Numbered from the stretch's first letter, positions 8,784-18,028 are shown. The stretch: 23,649 nt of DNA from an uncultured Alphaproteobacteria bacterium (GCA_937924895.1 CALEYP010000045.1:1-23649); one strand, 5' to 3'. Notes: generated by a model not told the origin, from the letters alone. Numbers and translations are program-made.

Positions 8784-9392
8784 TTACTTCCCTTCGCCTG
8801 GACCGGCGCCTTGGCCTGTTGGCACATTTACAAGTGAGATAGAGTCTGCACGTTTGCGTGCATTCTGATCAGCAATAACCTGGCGACGCACGCCTTCACG
8901 CTTACGCAATGTCAAGGTAATCGCGCCAATCATCGCCACCAACAAGATCAAGCCAGCTAGTTGGAATAAATAGACATAGTCAGTGTAAAGAACGAGACCG
9001 ATTGCCGCTGTATTATGCGGACCATCCATCACAGGGATGGTCGTCTCCATCGAAGAACGGGCAAATACAGTGATGAAAATCTCAGCTAATAGAACGCCGC
9101 CCACGGCAAGACCAAGCGGCATATATTTCTGAAATCCTTCACGCAATTCAGCAAAATTAATATCCAGCATCATCACGACGAACAGGAATAACACAGCCAC
9201 AGCCCCGACATAGACCACGACAAGCAGCATTGCCAAAAATTCAGCGCCAAGCATCACAAACAAACCTGCGGCATTAAAGAATGCCAAAATCAGGAATAAC
9301 ACAGAATGCACTGGGTTACGCGCTGTGACAACCATAAGACCAGAGGCCAATGTTATCAGAGCAAAGAGATAGAAAAAGATTGTTTCAACCAT
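8784..9392 (-). CDS. nuoJ: NADH-quinone oxidoreductase subunit J
   Basis: 202 residues, five predicted membrane helices followed by a hydrophilic tail (about residues 165-202) rich in charged residues, as is common in alphaproteobacterial NuoJ. The conserved third helix contains GAEFLAMLLVVVYVGAVAVL (49-68, Glu51 and Tyr61), the segment that switches between helix forms during turnover in solved structures. It sits 30 bases after nuoI; that gap carries AAAGGTGGGGTGAAAGG, which serves as the ribosome site. nuoK follows after five bases. Confidence 0.96.
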   Translation of the reverse strand: MVETIFFYLFALITLASGLMVVTARNPVHSVLFLILAFFNAAGLFVMLGAEFLAMLLVVVYVGAVAVLFLFVVMMLDINFAELREGFQKYMPLGLAVGGVLLAEIFITVFARSSMETTIPVMDGPHNTAAIGLVLYTDYVYLFQLAGLILLVAMIGAITLTLRKREGVRRQVIADQNARKRADSISLVNVPTGQGAGPGEGK

Positions 9393-9422
9393 GAAAATTA
9401 GCCTTTCACCCCACCTTTTGGC

Positions 9423-9911
9423 CTAGCGCCATTTCGCATCAGCGGCCAGGTTACGGGCAATCTCTGTTTCCCACCTGTCACCATTGGCAAGCAATTTATC
9501 TTTGTCGTAATACAGTTCTTCACGTGTTTCAGTCGCAAATTCGAAATTCGGACCTTCGACAATCGCATCAACCGGACAGGCTTCCTGACAAAAACCGCAA
9601 TAAATGCATTTTGTCATATCAATGTCATAGCGTGTGGTACGGCGGCTACCATCATCACGCGGCTCAGCCTCAATTGTAATAGCCTGTGCCGGACAAACCG
9701 CTTCGCATAATTTACATGCAATGCAACGCTCTTCGCCATTCGGATAGCGACGCAATGCATGCTCACCACGGAAACGAGGTGAAAGATACCCTTTTTCATA
9801 AGGATAATTAAGTGTCACCTTTGGCTTAAAGAAATATTTCAGCGTCAATGCGAGACCGCGTGCTAGTTCTAGCAGCAGAAACGAACGAACAGCATTCATT
9901 ACTAATTGCAT
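9423..9911 (-). CDS. nuoI: NADH-quinone oxidoreductase subunit I (ferredoxin-type, clusters N6a and N6b)
   Basis: 162 residues. The TYKY-type subunit of the peripheral arm carries two 4Fe-4S clusters that pass electrons from NuoG to the N2 cluster of NuoB. Both ligand sets are complete: CIACKLCEAVCP (Cys63, 66, 69, 73) and CIYCGFCQEACP (Cys102, 105, 108, 112); the final cysteine of each motif crosses to the partner cluster in this fold. The N-terminal helix LLLELARGLALTLKYFFKPK (about 12-31) lies along the membrane, followed by the family motif LNYPYEKG. ATG at 9911 is 13 bases after nuoH; Met5 is a possible alternative start. Confidence 0.97.
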   Translation of the reverse strand: MQLVMNAVRSFLLLELARGLALTLKYFFKPKVTLNYPYEKGYLSPRFRGEHALRRYPNGEERCIACKLCEAVCPAQAITIEAEPRDDGSRRTTRYDIDMTKCIYCGFCQEACPVDAIVEGPNFEFATETREELYYDKDKLLANGDRWETEIARNLAADAKWR

Positions 9912-9924
9912 GACTATCTTACCT

Positions 9925-10947
9925 CTAGCTCATAAAAGGTGGCAGATTGTCTGTGGCAAGCAAAAAGCCTGCTGTCAAAACAACCCAAATTAGTGAGAAC
10001 GGCAGGAATACCTTCCAACCAAGACGCATCAGCTGGTCATAGCGATAACGTGGTGTTGTCGCACGCACCCATAAGAAAACGAATAACACCAAGCAAATCT
10101 TGATGATGAACCATAAAGGCCCTGGGATCCAGTTCAATGGCGCAATATCAAGCGGTGGCAACCAGCCGCCAAGGAATAAGATCGTTGTCATCGCTGACAT
10201 CAAAATCATATTGGCATATTCACCAAGGAAGAAGAGCGCAAAGCTCATCGATGAATATTCAACAAAGTAACCAGCCACAAGTTCTGATTCACCTTCTGGC
10301 AAGTCAAATGGGGCACGGTTTGTCTCAGCCAATGTTGAAATGAAGAAGACGAGAAACATTGGGAAAAGTGGAAGGGCAAACCACATTGTCTTTTGCGCTT
10401 CAACAATCGCTGATAAATTCAACGAGCCAACACAAAGCAGAACTGTGATAATCACAAGACCCATCGAGACTTCATAAGATACCATCTGCGCAGCTGAGCG
10501 AAGCGCCCCCAAAAAGGCATATTTGGAGTTTGAAGCCCACCCCGCCATGATCACGCCATAGACACCAAGTGATGAAATCGCAAATAGATATAAGATCCCG
10601 ACATTAATATCGGAAATGACGAGCCCCTCACCAAAGGGAATCACGGCCCAAGCCACAACCGCCAACACAAATGTCAGGATTGGTGCAATCATAAAGACAA
10701 CTTTATCAGCGCCAGCTGGTAGAATGGTCTCCTTTGCAATGAGCTTAAGTGCATCAGCAAAAGGTTGGAACAAACCAAAAGGCCCAACCACATTGGGACC
10801 TTTGCGCAATTGCATAAAGCCAATGACGCGGCGCTCTGCTAGTGTCAAATAAGCCACACCAATCAAAAGTGGCACAACAACGAGCAAAATCTGCCCTAAG
10901 AGAAGCGCTAGCTGAATGAGCCAATCTTGTGTCAAAAATTCAATCAT
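9925..10947 (-). CDS. nuoH: NADH-quinone oxidoreductase subunit H
   Basis: 340 residues, eight membrane helices. NuoH forms the membrane side of the quinone chamber and the first part of the E-channel. Conserved blocks: AERRVIGFMQLRKGPNVVGP (37-56) with GLFQPFADALKL (58-69), the GWASNSKYAFLGALRSAAQM loop (136-155) and AETNRAPFDLPEGESELVAG (207-226) continuing into YFVEYSSM, with its cluster of conserved acidic residues. Start ATG at 10947 lies three bases after the nuoG TAA; nuoI follows 13 bases after the stop. Complete, with no anomalies seen. Confidence 0.97.
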   Translation of the reverse strand: MIEFLTQDWLIQLALLLGQILLVVVPLLIGVAYLTLAERRVIGFMQLRKGPNVVGPFGLFQPFADALKLIAKETILPAGADKVVFMIAPILTFVLAVVAWAVIPFGEGLVISDINVGILYLFAISSLGVYGVIMAGWASNSKYAFLGALRSAAQMVSYEVSMGLVIITVLLCVGSLNLSAIVEAQKTMWFALPLFPMFLVFFISTLAETNRAPFDLPEGESELVAGYFVEYSSMSFALFFLGEYANMILMSAMTTILFLGGWLPPLDIAPLNWIPGPLWFIIKICLVLFVFLWVRATTPRYRYDQLMRLGWKVFLPFSLIWVVLTAGFLLATDNLPPFMS

Positions 10948-10950
10948 GGC

Positions 10951-13011
10951 TTACTCCGCTGCCTGTAATGTCGCATCTTCACGAGCGGCCTTGAGGCATT
11001 CTGCCATCGTCTCAGAAGCGCGGCTGATAGGACATGTCATATAGAACTGGTCAAGCGCTGCCGGCACTGTGCCTGATTGCAACTTGCCAGCACCGCCAAA
11101 CTTTACCCATTTCGCAGGTTTGATACCATCGACATCACCAAGATGAGGCACAGCCTCAATCATCGCCTCACGCAGAGCCTCAAAGCTATCAAATGGCAGT
11201 GTTTTGTTAATCACTGCTGAGAAAGCACGCAAAATGGCCCAATCATCTTTGGCATCACCTGGCGCGAATGTCGCACGCTGGGCGCGCTGGACACGGCCTT
11301 CGAAATTGACATAAGTGCCATCTTTTTCTGTATAGGCGGCACCTGGCAAAATAACATCTGCAACCGAGGCACCCTTATCACCATGATGGCCTTGGTAAAC
11401 GACAAATGTCTTATCAAGACTTGTTGTTGGCACCTCATCAGCCCCTAGCAACCATAGTAGCTTAATGTCACCGGCTTCGGCATGTTTGACCATAGCGTCA
11501 ACATCATAGCCGCCCTTGCCTGGCACAAAGCCAAGGTCAAGGCCTGCGACACGAGATGCCGCCACATGCAACACGTTGAAGCCATTCCAGTCAGAAGTAA
11601 CCATACCGGTATCATCTGCGATTTGCTTCGCACGACCCAAAATAGCAGCGCCATCAGCACGGCGAAGCGCCCCCATGCCAAGAATAATCATTGGCTTCTT
11701 GGCGTTGGCTAATGTCTTGGCAAACGGATGTGTGCCAGCTGCAATCTCGTCTAAAACGGCAATCTCATCACCAAGATGTGACACAGGATATGTCAAATCT
11801 GCTGCTTCACCGATATGCGCAATAGCCACATCATTAAGCAAGTGATTGCGGCGAATACGCGCATTCATCACAGGCGCTTCGATGCGTGGGTTTGAACCAA
11901 CAATCAAAATAGCGTCAGCTTCATCACAGCCTTCAATTGTTGAATTGAACAAATAGCTTGCGCGGGCTTTGGCCGTTAGCTTTGCGCCATCTTGACGACA
12001 ATCCATATGAACAGAGCCGATTTTATCCATCAGTGACTTCATCGCAAAGATAGTCTCAGCATCGACCTGGTCCCCGATGATAGCGGCTGTGCCAGCTGCT
12101 TTTGCTTTCTTCAACTGGCCAGCAATGGCAGCAAAGGCATCATCCCAGCTCGCTTTTTCAAGGCGACCCTCTTTATTTCTGACATAAGGGGTATCAAGAC
12201 GTTGACGACGCAACCCATCATGGGCATAGCGTGCTTTATCTGAAATCCACTCTTCATTCACCGCTTCATTCAAGCGTGGCATGATACGCATAACCTGGCT
12301 GGCTCTGGCATCAACGCGGATATTACTGCCTTGCGCATCCATCACGTCAATTGATTCGACCTTTGTGAGTTCCCATGGACGAGCCACAAAGGCATAAGGG
12401 CGAGATGTCAAAGCTCCAACAGGGCATAAATCAATCACATTGGCTGATAATTCAGAGGCCAATGTCTTTTCCAAATAGGTGGTGATTTCCATATTCTCAC
12501 AGCGGCCAATGGCGCCTAGTTCAGGCACACCTGCGACCTCAGTTGCAAAGCGCACACAACGCGTACAATGGATACAACGTGTCATCACTGTTTTGATGAG
12601 CGGCCCCATATGCTTTTCATCAACGGCGCGCTTATTCTCAACATAACGTGAGCTATCATGACCATAACCCATGGCTTGGTCTTGCAAATCACACTCACCA
12701 CCTTGGTCACAAATCGGACAATCAAGGGGATGGTTTACAAGTAGGAATTCCATCACACCTTCACGTGCTTTTTTCACACGATCTGACTGGGTATCAATGA
12801 CCATGCCATCACCGGCTGGCATCGCGCATGATGCCACTGGCTTTGGCGCCCGTTCCATATCTACCAAACACATGCGGCAGTTACCCGCAATTGAAAGGCG
12901 TTCATGGTAACAGAAACGGGGGATTTCAAACCCAGCTTCTTCACATGCTTGCAAGATGGTTGCGCCGTCTTCGACTTCAACCTCGATACCATTAACGGTC
13001 AGTTTTGGCAT
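10951..13011 (-). CDS. nuoG: NADH-quinone oxidoreductase subunit G (75-kDa type)
   Basis: 686 residues, close to the mitochondrial 75-kDa subunit. Order of domains: 2Fe-2S ferredoxin domain (Cys34, 45, 48, 62), a His/Cys 4Fe-4S site (His94, Cys98, Cys101, Cys107, cluster N5), a second 4Fe-4S site (Cys146, 149, 152 and Cys196, cluster N4), then a molybdopterin-oxidoreductase-like domain from about residue 215 that keeps the fold without a visible cofactor site. The four extra cysteines that bind cluster N7 in E. coli and Thermus are absent at the start of that domain, as in mitochondria. ATG at 13011 follows nuoF by 20 bases containing GGGGGTAAGGAT. The protein passes electrons from NuoF and NuoE towards NuoI. 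Confidence 0.97.
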   Translation of the reverse strand: MPKLTVNGIEVEVEDGATILQACEEAGFEIPRFCYHERLSIAGNCRMCLVDMERAPKPVASCAMPAGDGMVIDTQSDRVKKAREGVMEFLLVNHPLDCPICDQGGECDLQDQAMGYGHDSSRYVENKRAVDEKHMGPLIKTVMTRCIHCTRCVRFATEVAGVPELGAIGRCENMEITTYLEKTLASELSANVIDLCPVGALTSRPYAFVARPWELTKVESIDVMDAQGSNIRVDARASQVMRIMPRLNEAVNEEWISDKARYAHDGLRRQRLDTPYVRNKEGRLEKASWDDAFAAIAGQLKKAKAAGTAAIIGDQVDAETIFAMKSLMDKIGSVHMDCRQDGAKLTAKARASYLFNSTIEGCDEADAILIVGSNPRIEAPVMNARIRRNHLLNDVAIAHIGEAADLTYPVSHLGDEIAVLDEIAAGTHPFAKTLANAKKPMIILGMGALRRADGAAILGRAKQIADDTGMVTSDWNGFNVLHVAASRVAGLDLGFVPGKGGYDVDAMVKHAEAGDIKLLWLLGADEVPTTSLDKTFVVYQGHHGDKGASVADVILPGAAYTEKDGTYVNFEGRVQRAQRATFAPGDAKDDWAILRAFSAVINKTLPFDSFEALREAMIEAVPHLGDVDGIKPAKWVKFGGAGKLQSGTVPAALDQFYMTCPISRASETMAECLKAAREDATLQAAE

Positions 13012-13031
13012 ATCCTTACCCCCTGCCCCGA

Positions 13032-14318
13032 TTATTCGGCTGCGTCCATGATTGACTTGCGGGCCGCGATGCGACGCTCAATCTCTGGACGGAAATGTTT
13101 GATCAAACCTTGAATTGGCCACGCAGCGGCATCTCCAAGGGCGCAAATTGTATGGCCTTCAACCTGACGCGTGACTTGCTCAAGCGTATCAATCTCATAC
13201 TCTTCAGCTTCCCCGCGCACGAGGCGATCCATCATGCGATACATCCAGCCTGTTCCTTCACGGCACGGCGTGCACTGGCCACATGATTCATGCTTATAGA
13301 AATAAGAAATGCGGCTAATGGCTCGCACAATATCAGTAGATTTGTCCATCACAATAATGCCTGCCGTGCCCAAGCCTGTACCAGCCGCACGCAGCGCATC
13401 AAAATCCATGGTCATTGTATCACAGACATCACGCGGCATCATGGGTGTTGATGAGCCGCCTGGGATGATCGCAAGCAGATTATCCCATCCACCGCGCACA
13501 CCGCCAGCATGCTTTTCAATCAATTCCTTGAGCGGAATCCCCATTTCTTCTTCAACATTACAGGGGTTATTCACATGACCTGAGATACAGAACAGCTTTG
13601 TGCCTGTATTATTCTCTTTTCCAAGCCCTGCAAACCATGCCCCGCCACGACGCATAATCGTTGGCGTTACGGCAATTGATTCCACATTATTGATCGTTGT
13701 AGGGCAACCATAGAGGCCGACCCCCGCCGGGAATGGTGGCTTCAGACGTGGCTGACCTTTCCGGCCCTCAAGCGATTCTAGAAGCGCTGTTTCTTCACCA
13801 CAAATATAGGCCCCTGCCCCGCGGTGGAGGTAGATATCGAAATCCCAACCAGAACCAGCCGCATTTTTACCAAGCAGCCCCGCATCATAGGCTTCGTCAA
13901 TCGCTGCTTGCAGACGACGCGCTTCATTCACAAATTCGCCACGAATATAAATATAAGCGGCATGAGCGCGCATCGCAAAACCAGCAACCACGCAGCCTTC
14001 TAATAATTTGTGAGGCTCATGACGAATAATATCACGGTCTTTACAGGTGCCAGGCTCAGATTCATCAGCATTCACGACCAAATAATGAGGGCGGGCCCCC
14101 ACTTCTTTGGGCATAAATGACCATTTGAGGCCAGTGGGAAACCCCGCACCACCGCGACCGCGCAAGCCAGAAGCCTTTACTTCTTCAATGATAGCCTCAT
14201 GCCCTTGTTTCAAGATAGCAGCTGTACCATCCCAATCACCGCGCGCTTTCGCACCTTTTAGGCCAGAATCATGCCAGCCATAAATATTGGTGAAAATACG
14301 ATCCTTATCATTCAGCAT
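13032..14318 (-). CDS. nuoF: NADH-quinone oxidoreductase subunit F (NADH/FMN-binding, cluster N3)
   Basis: 428 residues, the entry point of electrons from NADH. The FMN/NADH site shows GLRGRGGAGFPTGLKW (51-66), NADESEPGTCKDRD (83-96) and GAGAYICGEETALLESLEG (167-185). The C-terminal domain holds the N3 4Fe-4S ligands in SCGQCTPCREG (Cys346, 349, 352) and Cys392 in HTICALGD. It works with NuoE and NuoG as the dehydrogenase module on the cytoplasmic side. ATG at 14318 is one base after the nuoE stop, so translation is probably coupled; the stop is TAA at 13032-13034. Confidence 0.97.
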   Translation of the reverse strand: MLNDKDRIFTNIYGWHDSGLKGAKARGDWDGTAAILKQGHEAIIEEVKASGLRGRGGAGFPTGLKWSFMPKEVGARPHYLVVNADESEPGTCKDRDIIRHEPHKLLEGCVVAGFAMRAHAAYIYIRGEFVNEARRLQAAIDEAYDAGLLGKNAAGSGWDFDIYLHRGAGAYICGEETALLESLEGRKGQPRLKPPFPAGVGLYGCPTTINNVESIAVTPTIMRRGGAWFAGLGKENNTGTKLFCISGHVNNPCNVEEEMGIPLKELIEKHAGGVRGGWDNLLAIIPGGSSTPMMPRDVCDTMTMDFDALRAAGTGLGTAGIIVMDKSTDIVRAISRISYFYKHESCGQCTPCREGTGWMYRMMDRLVRGEAEEYEIDTLEQVTRQVEGHTICALGDAAAWPIQGLIKHFRPEIERRIAARKSIMDAAE

Positions 14319-14319
14319 G

Positions 14320-14943
14320 TCACACCTTCTCAGCTTCTGCTTTCAGGGCTGTCAATGATGTTGCCCCTTGCTCTGATTCTGACCCTTGCCGTCCCTTGAC
14401 AGAACCCACTGGCAATGGCGTTCCTGCTTCGAGTGAATCAAGAAGCTTGCCTGTGGTCTCATAATCCAAATCTTCGTAAAAATCGTCATTCACCTGAAGG
14501 ATTGGCGCGTTGACACAAGCGCCAAGACATTCCACTTCCAACAGAGTGAAGCGCCCACAACCTGATGTTTCACCAGAGGCGATGTTGTAGCGGTCTTTGA
14601 TACAACGCATCATATCATCAGACCCGCGCAACATGCAGGGTGTTGTGGTACAGGCCTGAAGGAAAAATTCACCCACAGGCTTAAGATTATACATGGTGTA
14701 GAAACTCGCGACCTCTAACACTCTGATCTCAGCCATGTCCAGACGATTGGCGATCTCTTCAATCGCCTTCATTGGGATCCAGTTCTGATGTTGGCGCTGT
14801 GCCAAATCAAGAAGCGGCATCACCGCACTTGCTTTCTTATCTTCTGGATATTTTGCTAAAATCTTAACGATCTCTGCTTCATTTTCCTCTGTGAAGGCAA
14901 AAGATGCAGGCTGGTCTTCAGCAATCAGCTTATCAATGCTCAT
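14320..14943 (-). CDS. nuoE: NADH-quinone oxidoreductase subunit E (24-kDa type, cluster N1a)
   Basis: 207 residues. A helical N-terminal part (about 20-85) is followed by a thioredoxin-like 2Fe-2S domain with ligands Cys98 and Cys103 in ACTTTPCMLRG and Cys139 and Cys143 in ECLGACVNAPILQVND. The last 30 or so residues (about 178-207) are a low-complexity, charged tail, longer than in E. coli NuoE but common in alphaproteobacteria. Its ATG overlaps the nuoD stop as ATGA and its stop is one base before nuoF. It forms the electron-input module with NuoF. Confidence 0.96.
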   Translation of the reverse strand: MSIDKLIAEDQPASFAFTEENEAEIVKILAKYPEDKKASAVMPLLDLAQRQHQNWIPMKAIEEIANRLDMAEIRVLEVASFYTMYNLKPVGEFFLQACTTTPCMLRGSDDMMRCIKDRYNIASGETSGCGRFTLLEVECLGACVNAPILQVNDDFYEDLDYETTGKLLDSLEAGTPLPVGSVKGRQGSESEQGATSLTALKAEAEKV

Positions 14944-16118
14944 CTGTCAATCTCACCGAATACAACATCAAGGGAGCCGATAATCGCAACTGAATCGGCA
15001 AGCATATGGCCACGTGATAGGAAATCTACCGCCGCCATGAAATAATAACCTGGTGCCCGCAGACGAGCGCGATATGGCTTATTTGTGCCATCGGCTACGA
15101 GATAGACACCAAATTCACCTTTTGGCGCTTCCACGGCTGTATAGCTCTCACCTTCTGGGACGTGGAATCCTTCGGTATAAAGCTTAAAGTGATGAATCAA
15201 TGCTTCCATTGAATTCTTCATATCCGCACGCCGTGGTGGTGTGACTTTATTATCGGGCGCTAAGACAGGACCTGTCGGCATGTTTTCGATTGATTGCTTG
15301 ATGATGCGCAATGATTGGCGCATTTCTTCAATCCGCACCAAATAACGGGCGTAGCAATCACCTGTCTTACCAACAGGAATATCAAAATCCATCTCAGCAT
15401 AAGCGTCATAAGGCTGTGATTTCCGCAAATCCCACGCCACGCCTGACGCCCGCAAACAAGGGCCAGTCATGCCGTAATTTAAGGCTTCTTCACGGTTCAT
15501 CACACCAATATCAACCGTACGCTGTTTGAAAATACGGTTTTCAGTCAGCAATGTTTCCAAATCATTAATGAATTCTGGAAACTTATCTGCCCATTTCAAA
15601 ATATCATCTGCGAGACCATCAGGCAGGTCCTGATGAACACCACCTGGACGGAAGTAAGCAGCATGGAGACGAGCCCCACAAGCACGCTCATAAAATTCCA
15701 TCAGATGCTCGCGTTCTTCAAAGCCCCAAAGAAGTGGCGTCATCGCCCCCACATCAATCGCAAATGTTGTGAGGTTCAGCAAATGGTTCAAGATACGGCC
15801 AATTTCACAATATAATACACGGATATATTGCGCTCTTTTTGGCACTTCAATGCCAAGCGCTTTCTCAACAGCGAGCGCCCAAGCATGTTCTTGGTTCATA
15901 GGTGACACATAATCAAGGCGGTCAAAATAAGGTAACGCCTGAAGATAGGTCTTATTCTCAATCAGCTTTTCAGTTCCACGATGCAGCAACCCTACATGCG
16001 GGTCAGCACGGTCAATCACCTCACCATCCATTTCAAGGACAAGGCGAAGCACACCGTGGGCCGCAGGGTGTTGCGGACCGAAATTGAGTGTCATTGGACG
16101 AATTTGCATTTCACTCAT
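14940..16118 (-). CDS. nuoD: NADH-quinone oxidoreductase subunit D (49-kDa type)
   Basis: 392 residues, separate from NuoC, unlike the E. coli NuoCD fusion. It descends from the [NiFe]-hydrogenase large subunit but lacks the Ni-ligand cysteines, and forms the quinone pocket with NuoB. Visible motifs: LNFGPQHPAAHGVLRLVLEM (11-30; the His17-to-His21 loop lines the quinone site), DPHVGLLHRGTEKL, NQEHAWALAVEKALG and the C-terminal SLDVVFGEIDR, which is the usual family ending. Start ATG at 16118 overlaps the nuoC stop (ATGA); Met4 is a possible alternative. The stop overlaps nuoE in the same way. Confidence 0.97.
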   Translation of the reverse strand: MSEMQIRPMTLNFGPQHPAAHGVLRLVLEMDGEVIDRADPHVGLLHRGTEKLIENKTYLQALPYFDRLDYVSPMNQEHAWALAVEKALGIEVPKRAQYIRVLYCEIGRILNHLLNLTTFAIDVGAMTPLLWGFEEREHLMEFYERACGARLHAAYFRPGGVHQDLPDGLADDILKWADKFPEFINDLETLLTENRIFKQRTVDIGVMNREEALNYGMTGPCLRASGVAWDLRKSQPYDAYAEMDFDIPVGKTGDCYARYLVRIEEMRQSLRIIKQSIENMPTGPVLAPDNKVTPPRRADMKNSMEALIHHFKLYTEGFHVPEGESYTAVEAPKGEFGVYLVADGTNKPYRARLRAPGYYFMAAVDFLSRGHMLADSVAIIGSLDVVFGEIDR

Positions 16119-16723
16119 GTGGCTGACTCCTGCTCATCATCAGCGGTTTGAATATCACGCTGCACACCTTCCCAAGGGCTTAGGAAGTCAAAATCACGGA
16201 ATTCTTGTGTGAGGTGCACAGGCTCATAAATAACGCGGCGCTGCGTGTCATCATAGCGGACCTCCACATACCCTGTCAGCGGGAAATCCTTACGAAGCGG
16301 ATGACCTTCAAACCCATAATCTGTCAATAAGCGACGTAAATCGGGGTGACCGGCAAAGAAGATGCCAAACATATCCCATACTTCACGTTCTGCCCAATCA
16401 GCAGAGGCAAAGACAGGGCGAACAGACGGCACGACCTCACCTTCTGGGACGGATACAAGAACACGCATTCTCAGATTATGGGTGATAGACAGCATCTGAT
16501 AGACAAGCTGGAAACGATAAGGGCGGCTTGGGAAATCAACAGCTGTCAAATCTGTAAGCTGGTCAAAGGCGAGGGTTGGCTCATCACGAAGCGCTGTGAG
16601 CACCTCAATAATATGGGCGGCCGCACAGCGTACAACCACCTCGCCTGATTCTGCAGATACATCTTCAATAAGGCCAGACAGCGCTTGTTTGACATTATCA
16701 AGAGGGAAAGTCGCTTGTTCCAT
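16115..16723 (-). CDS. nuoC: NADH-quinone oxidoreductase subunit C (30-kDa type)
   Basis: 202 residues. A structural subunit of the hydrophilic arm that packs against NuoD. Family motifs: DLTAVDFPSRPYRFQLVYQM (58-77), ADWAEREVWDMFGIFFAGHP (108-127) and EGHPLRKDFPLTGYVEVRYD (139-158), followed by the VIYEP strand and an acidic tail. It begins 14 bases after nuoB, with GGGAAGGCGAGG as ribosome site, and its TGA overlaps the nuoD ATG. The last 20 or so residues are variable. Confidence 0.96.
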   Translation of the reverse strand: MEQATFPLDNVKQALSGLIEDVSAESGEVVVRCAAAHIIEVLTALRDEPTLAFDQLTDLTAVDFPSRPYRFQLVYQMLSITHNLRMRVLVSVPEGEVVPSVRPVFASADWAEREVWDMFGIFFAGHPDLRRLLTDYGFEGHPLRKDFPLTGYVEVRYDDTQRRVIYEPVHLTQEFRDFDFLSPWEGVQRDIQTADDEQESAT

Positions 16724-16737
16724 GTCCTCGCCTTCCC

Positions 16738-17286
16738 TTAACCACGCGCAATTGTTGATGTGCGTCTGATCTTCTTCTGCAATTGCAAAAGACCATAAAT
16801 CAGAGCTTCAGCGGTTGGTGGACAACCAGGCACATAGACATCAACAGGTACAATGCGGTCACAACCACGCACAACAGCATAAGAATAATGATAATAACCA
16901 CCACCATTCGCACATGAGCCCATTGAAAGAACCCAACGCGGTTCTGGCATCTGGTCATAGACACGGCGCAACGCAGGCGCCATCTTATTCGTCAGCGTTC
17001 CCGCCACAATCATCACATCTGATTGGCGAGGGCTTGGACGGAACAGCATGCCATATCTGTCCATGTCATACCGGCTAGCTGCGGAATGCATCATTTCAAC
17101 GGCACAACAGGCAAGCCCAAATGTCATAGGCCATAACGAACCAGAGCGGGCCCAGTTAAATAACTTGTCCGCTTTTGCAATCACAAAACCACGATTGGCA
17201 ATTTCATCTGTTACCGCATTTAAGATCATATCTTGATCTTTGCCTGGTGGGATAGGTGTGTTCAGATCTAAATTATTCATGCTCAT
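16738..17286 (-). CDS. nuoB: NADH-quinone oxidoreductase subunit B (PSST type, cluster N2)
   Basis: 182 residues. It holds the terminal 4Fe-4S cluster N2, which reduces quinone. All four ligands are present: the adjacent pair Cys60-Cys61 in GLACCAVEMMH, Cys125 in SMGSCANGGGYYHYSY and Cys155 in VPGCPPTAEAL. Also visible is the conserved FRPSPRQSDVMIVAGTLTNK (82-101). Two in-frame ATGs occur at the start (17286 and 17280); the first follows AGAGG and is used here. The 30-base gap to nuoA holds no other signal. The N-terminal 18 or so residues are variable. Confidence 0.97.
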   Translation of the reverse strand: MSMNNLDLNTPIPPGKDQDMILNAVTDEIANRGFVIAKADKLFNWARSGSLWPMTFGLACCAVEMMHSAASRYDMDRYGMLFRPSPRQSDVMIVAGTLTNKMAPALRRVYDQMPEPRWVLSMGSCANGGGYYHYSYAVVRGCDRIVPVDVYVPGCPPTAEALIYGLLQLQKKIRRTSTIARG

Positions 17287-17316
17287 TGAGATAACCTCTG
17301 CTTCTCACTATGCCGC

Positions 17317-17682
17317 TTATTCCCAATCAAGGGCGCCTTTTTTCCATTCATAAGCAAAGCCAACCGTCAACACGGCTAGGAACAATACCATGGACCAAAA
17401 ACCAAATAAGCCGATCCCACCCAAGGACACGGCCCATGGGAATAAAAACGCAACCTCGAGGTCAAAGATAATGAACAAAATGGCCACAAGATAAAAGCGA
17501 ACATCAAACGGCTTGCGCGAATCATCAAACGCATCAAAACCACATTCATATGATGTTAATTTATCACTGTCAGGTTTACGCTGACCAACGATTAAAGACC
17601 CTATGACCAACGCCGCTGATAAGGCAATTGCGATACCAAGAAAAATGGCAATCGGAAGATAATTCACAAGATAGTCTTGCAT
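17317..17682 (-). CDS. nuoA: NADH-quinone oxidoreductase subunit A
   Basis: 121 residues with three membrane helices, first gene of the complex I operon. The conserved loop LTSYECGFDAFDDSRKPFDV (42-61, Cys47) lies near the quinone entry and changes between the active and resting states in studied complexes; it is followed by FYLVAILFIIFDLEVAFLFP (63-82) with the buried acidic pair Asp74/Glu76. The ending KKGALDWE is typical of alphaproteobacteria. The ATG at 17682 is preceded by GGGGTGTAGGG. A candidate promoter lies about 60-90 bases upstream, just past the tRNA-Asp terminator. Confidence 0.97.
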   Translation of the reverse strand: MQDYLVNYLPIAIFLGIAIALSAALVIGSLIVGQRKPDSDKLTSYECGFDAFDDSRKPFDVRFYLVAILFIIFDLEVAFLFPWAVSLGGIGLFGFWSMVLFLAVLTVGFAYEWKKGALDWE

Positions 17683-17740
17683 AACCCTACACCCCGAAAG
17701 TTTTGCGACTTAATGTCGCCCCCGTGCGAAATTGCGTAAT

Positions 17741-17769
17741 GTGTAGTCTTTTGCTTGGGGAAATGCAAG
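17741..17769 (-). promoter_or_regulatory. Candidate housekeeping promoter of the nuo operon
   Basis: On the minus strand CTTGCA (17769-17764), a 17-base spacer and CTACAC (17746-17741) match the alphaproteobacterial sigma-70 consensus CTTGAC-N17-CTATAT at four of six bases in each box. It lies between the tRNA-Asp terminator and nuoA and would give a leader of about 50 bases. A small hairpin, GCGAC-N5-GTCGC (17705-17719), sits in that leader. This is inferred by consensus only. Confidence 0.45.
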
Positions 17770-17795
17770 GGCTGAACCGCGGAAATATCACCCTT

Positions 17796-17830
17796 TAAAA
17801 AACAAAAAACCCAACCAAATCATGGCTGGG
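17796..17830 (-). terminator. Intrinsic terminator after tRNA-Asp
   Basis: Read on the minus strand: CCCAGCC, a seven-base loop, GGTTGGG (seven pairs, one G-U), then TTTTTTGTTTTTT. This is a textbook rho-independent terminator 15 bases after the tRNA-Asp CCA end. It isolates the tRNA from the nuo operon that begins downstream. Confidence 0.88.
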
Positions 17831-17844
17831 CGGATAATAAAAAG

Positions 17845-17921
<77 letters not shown>

Positions 17922-17958
17922 GCAATATACCGGACGCAACGTCCTGCGGTGCGCATGG

Positions 17959-17987
17959 TATAACGCAAAGCCACGCAGAGATGCAAG
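17959..17987 (-). promoter_or_regulatory. Candidate promoter of tRNA-Asp
   Basis: On the minus strand CTTGCA (17987-17982), 17 bases, then GTTATA (17964-17959). The start of transcription would fall about 30 bases before the tRNA. A five-pair hairpin GGACG-N3-CGTCC (17932-17944) lies in the short leader. The -35 box and spacing are the same as those of the candidate nuo promoter. Inferred by consensus. Confidence 0.5.
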
Positions 17988-18028
17988 CAAAAATATGCAT
18001 GAAAATTCAGCTATTTGTGATTAAAACC

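Noticed and set aside
10951..13011. Missing N7 cluster ligands in NuoG as a possible defect
   Set aside because: Absence is normal in alphaproteobacterial and mitochondrial NuoG; N7 is not on the main electron path.
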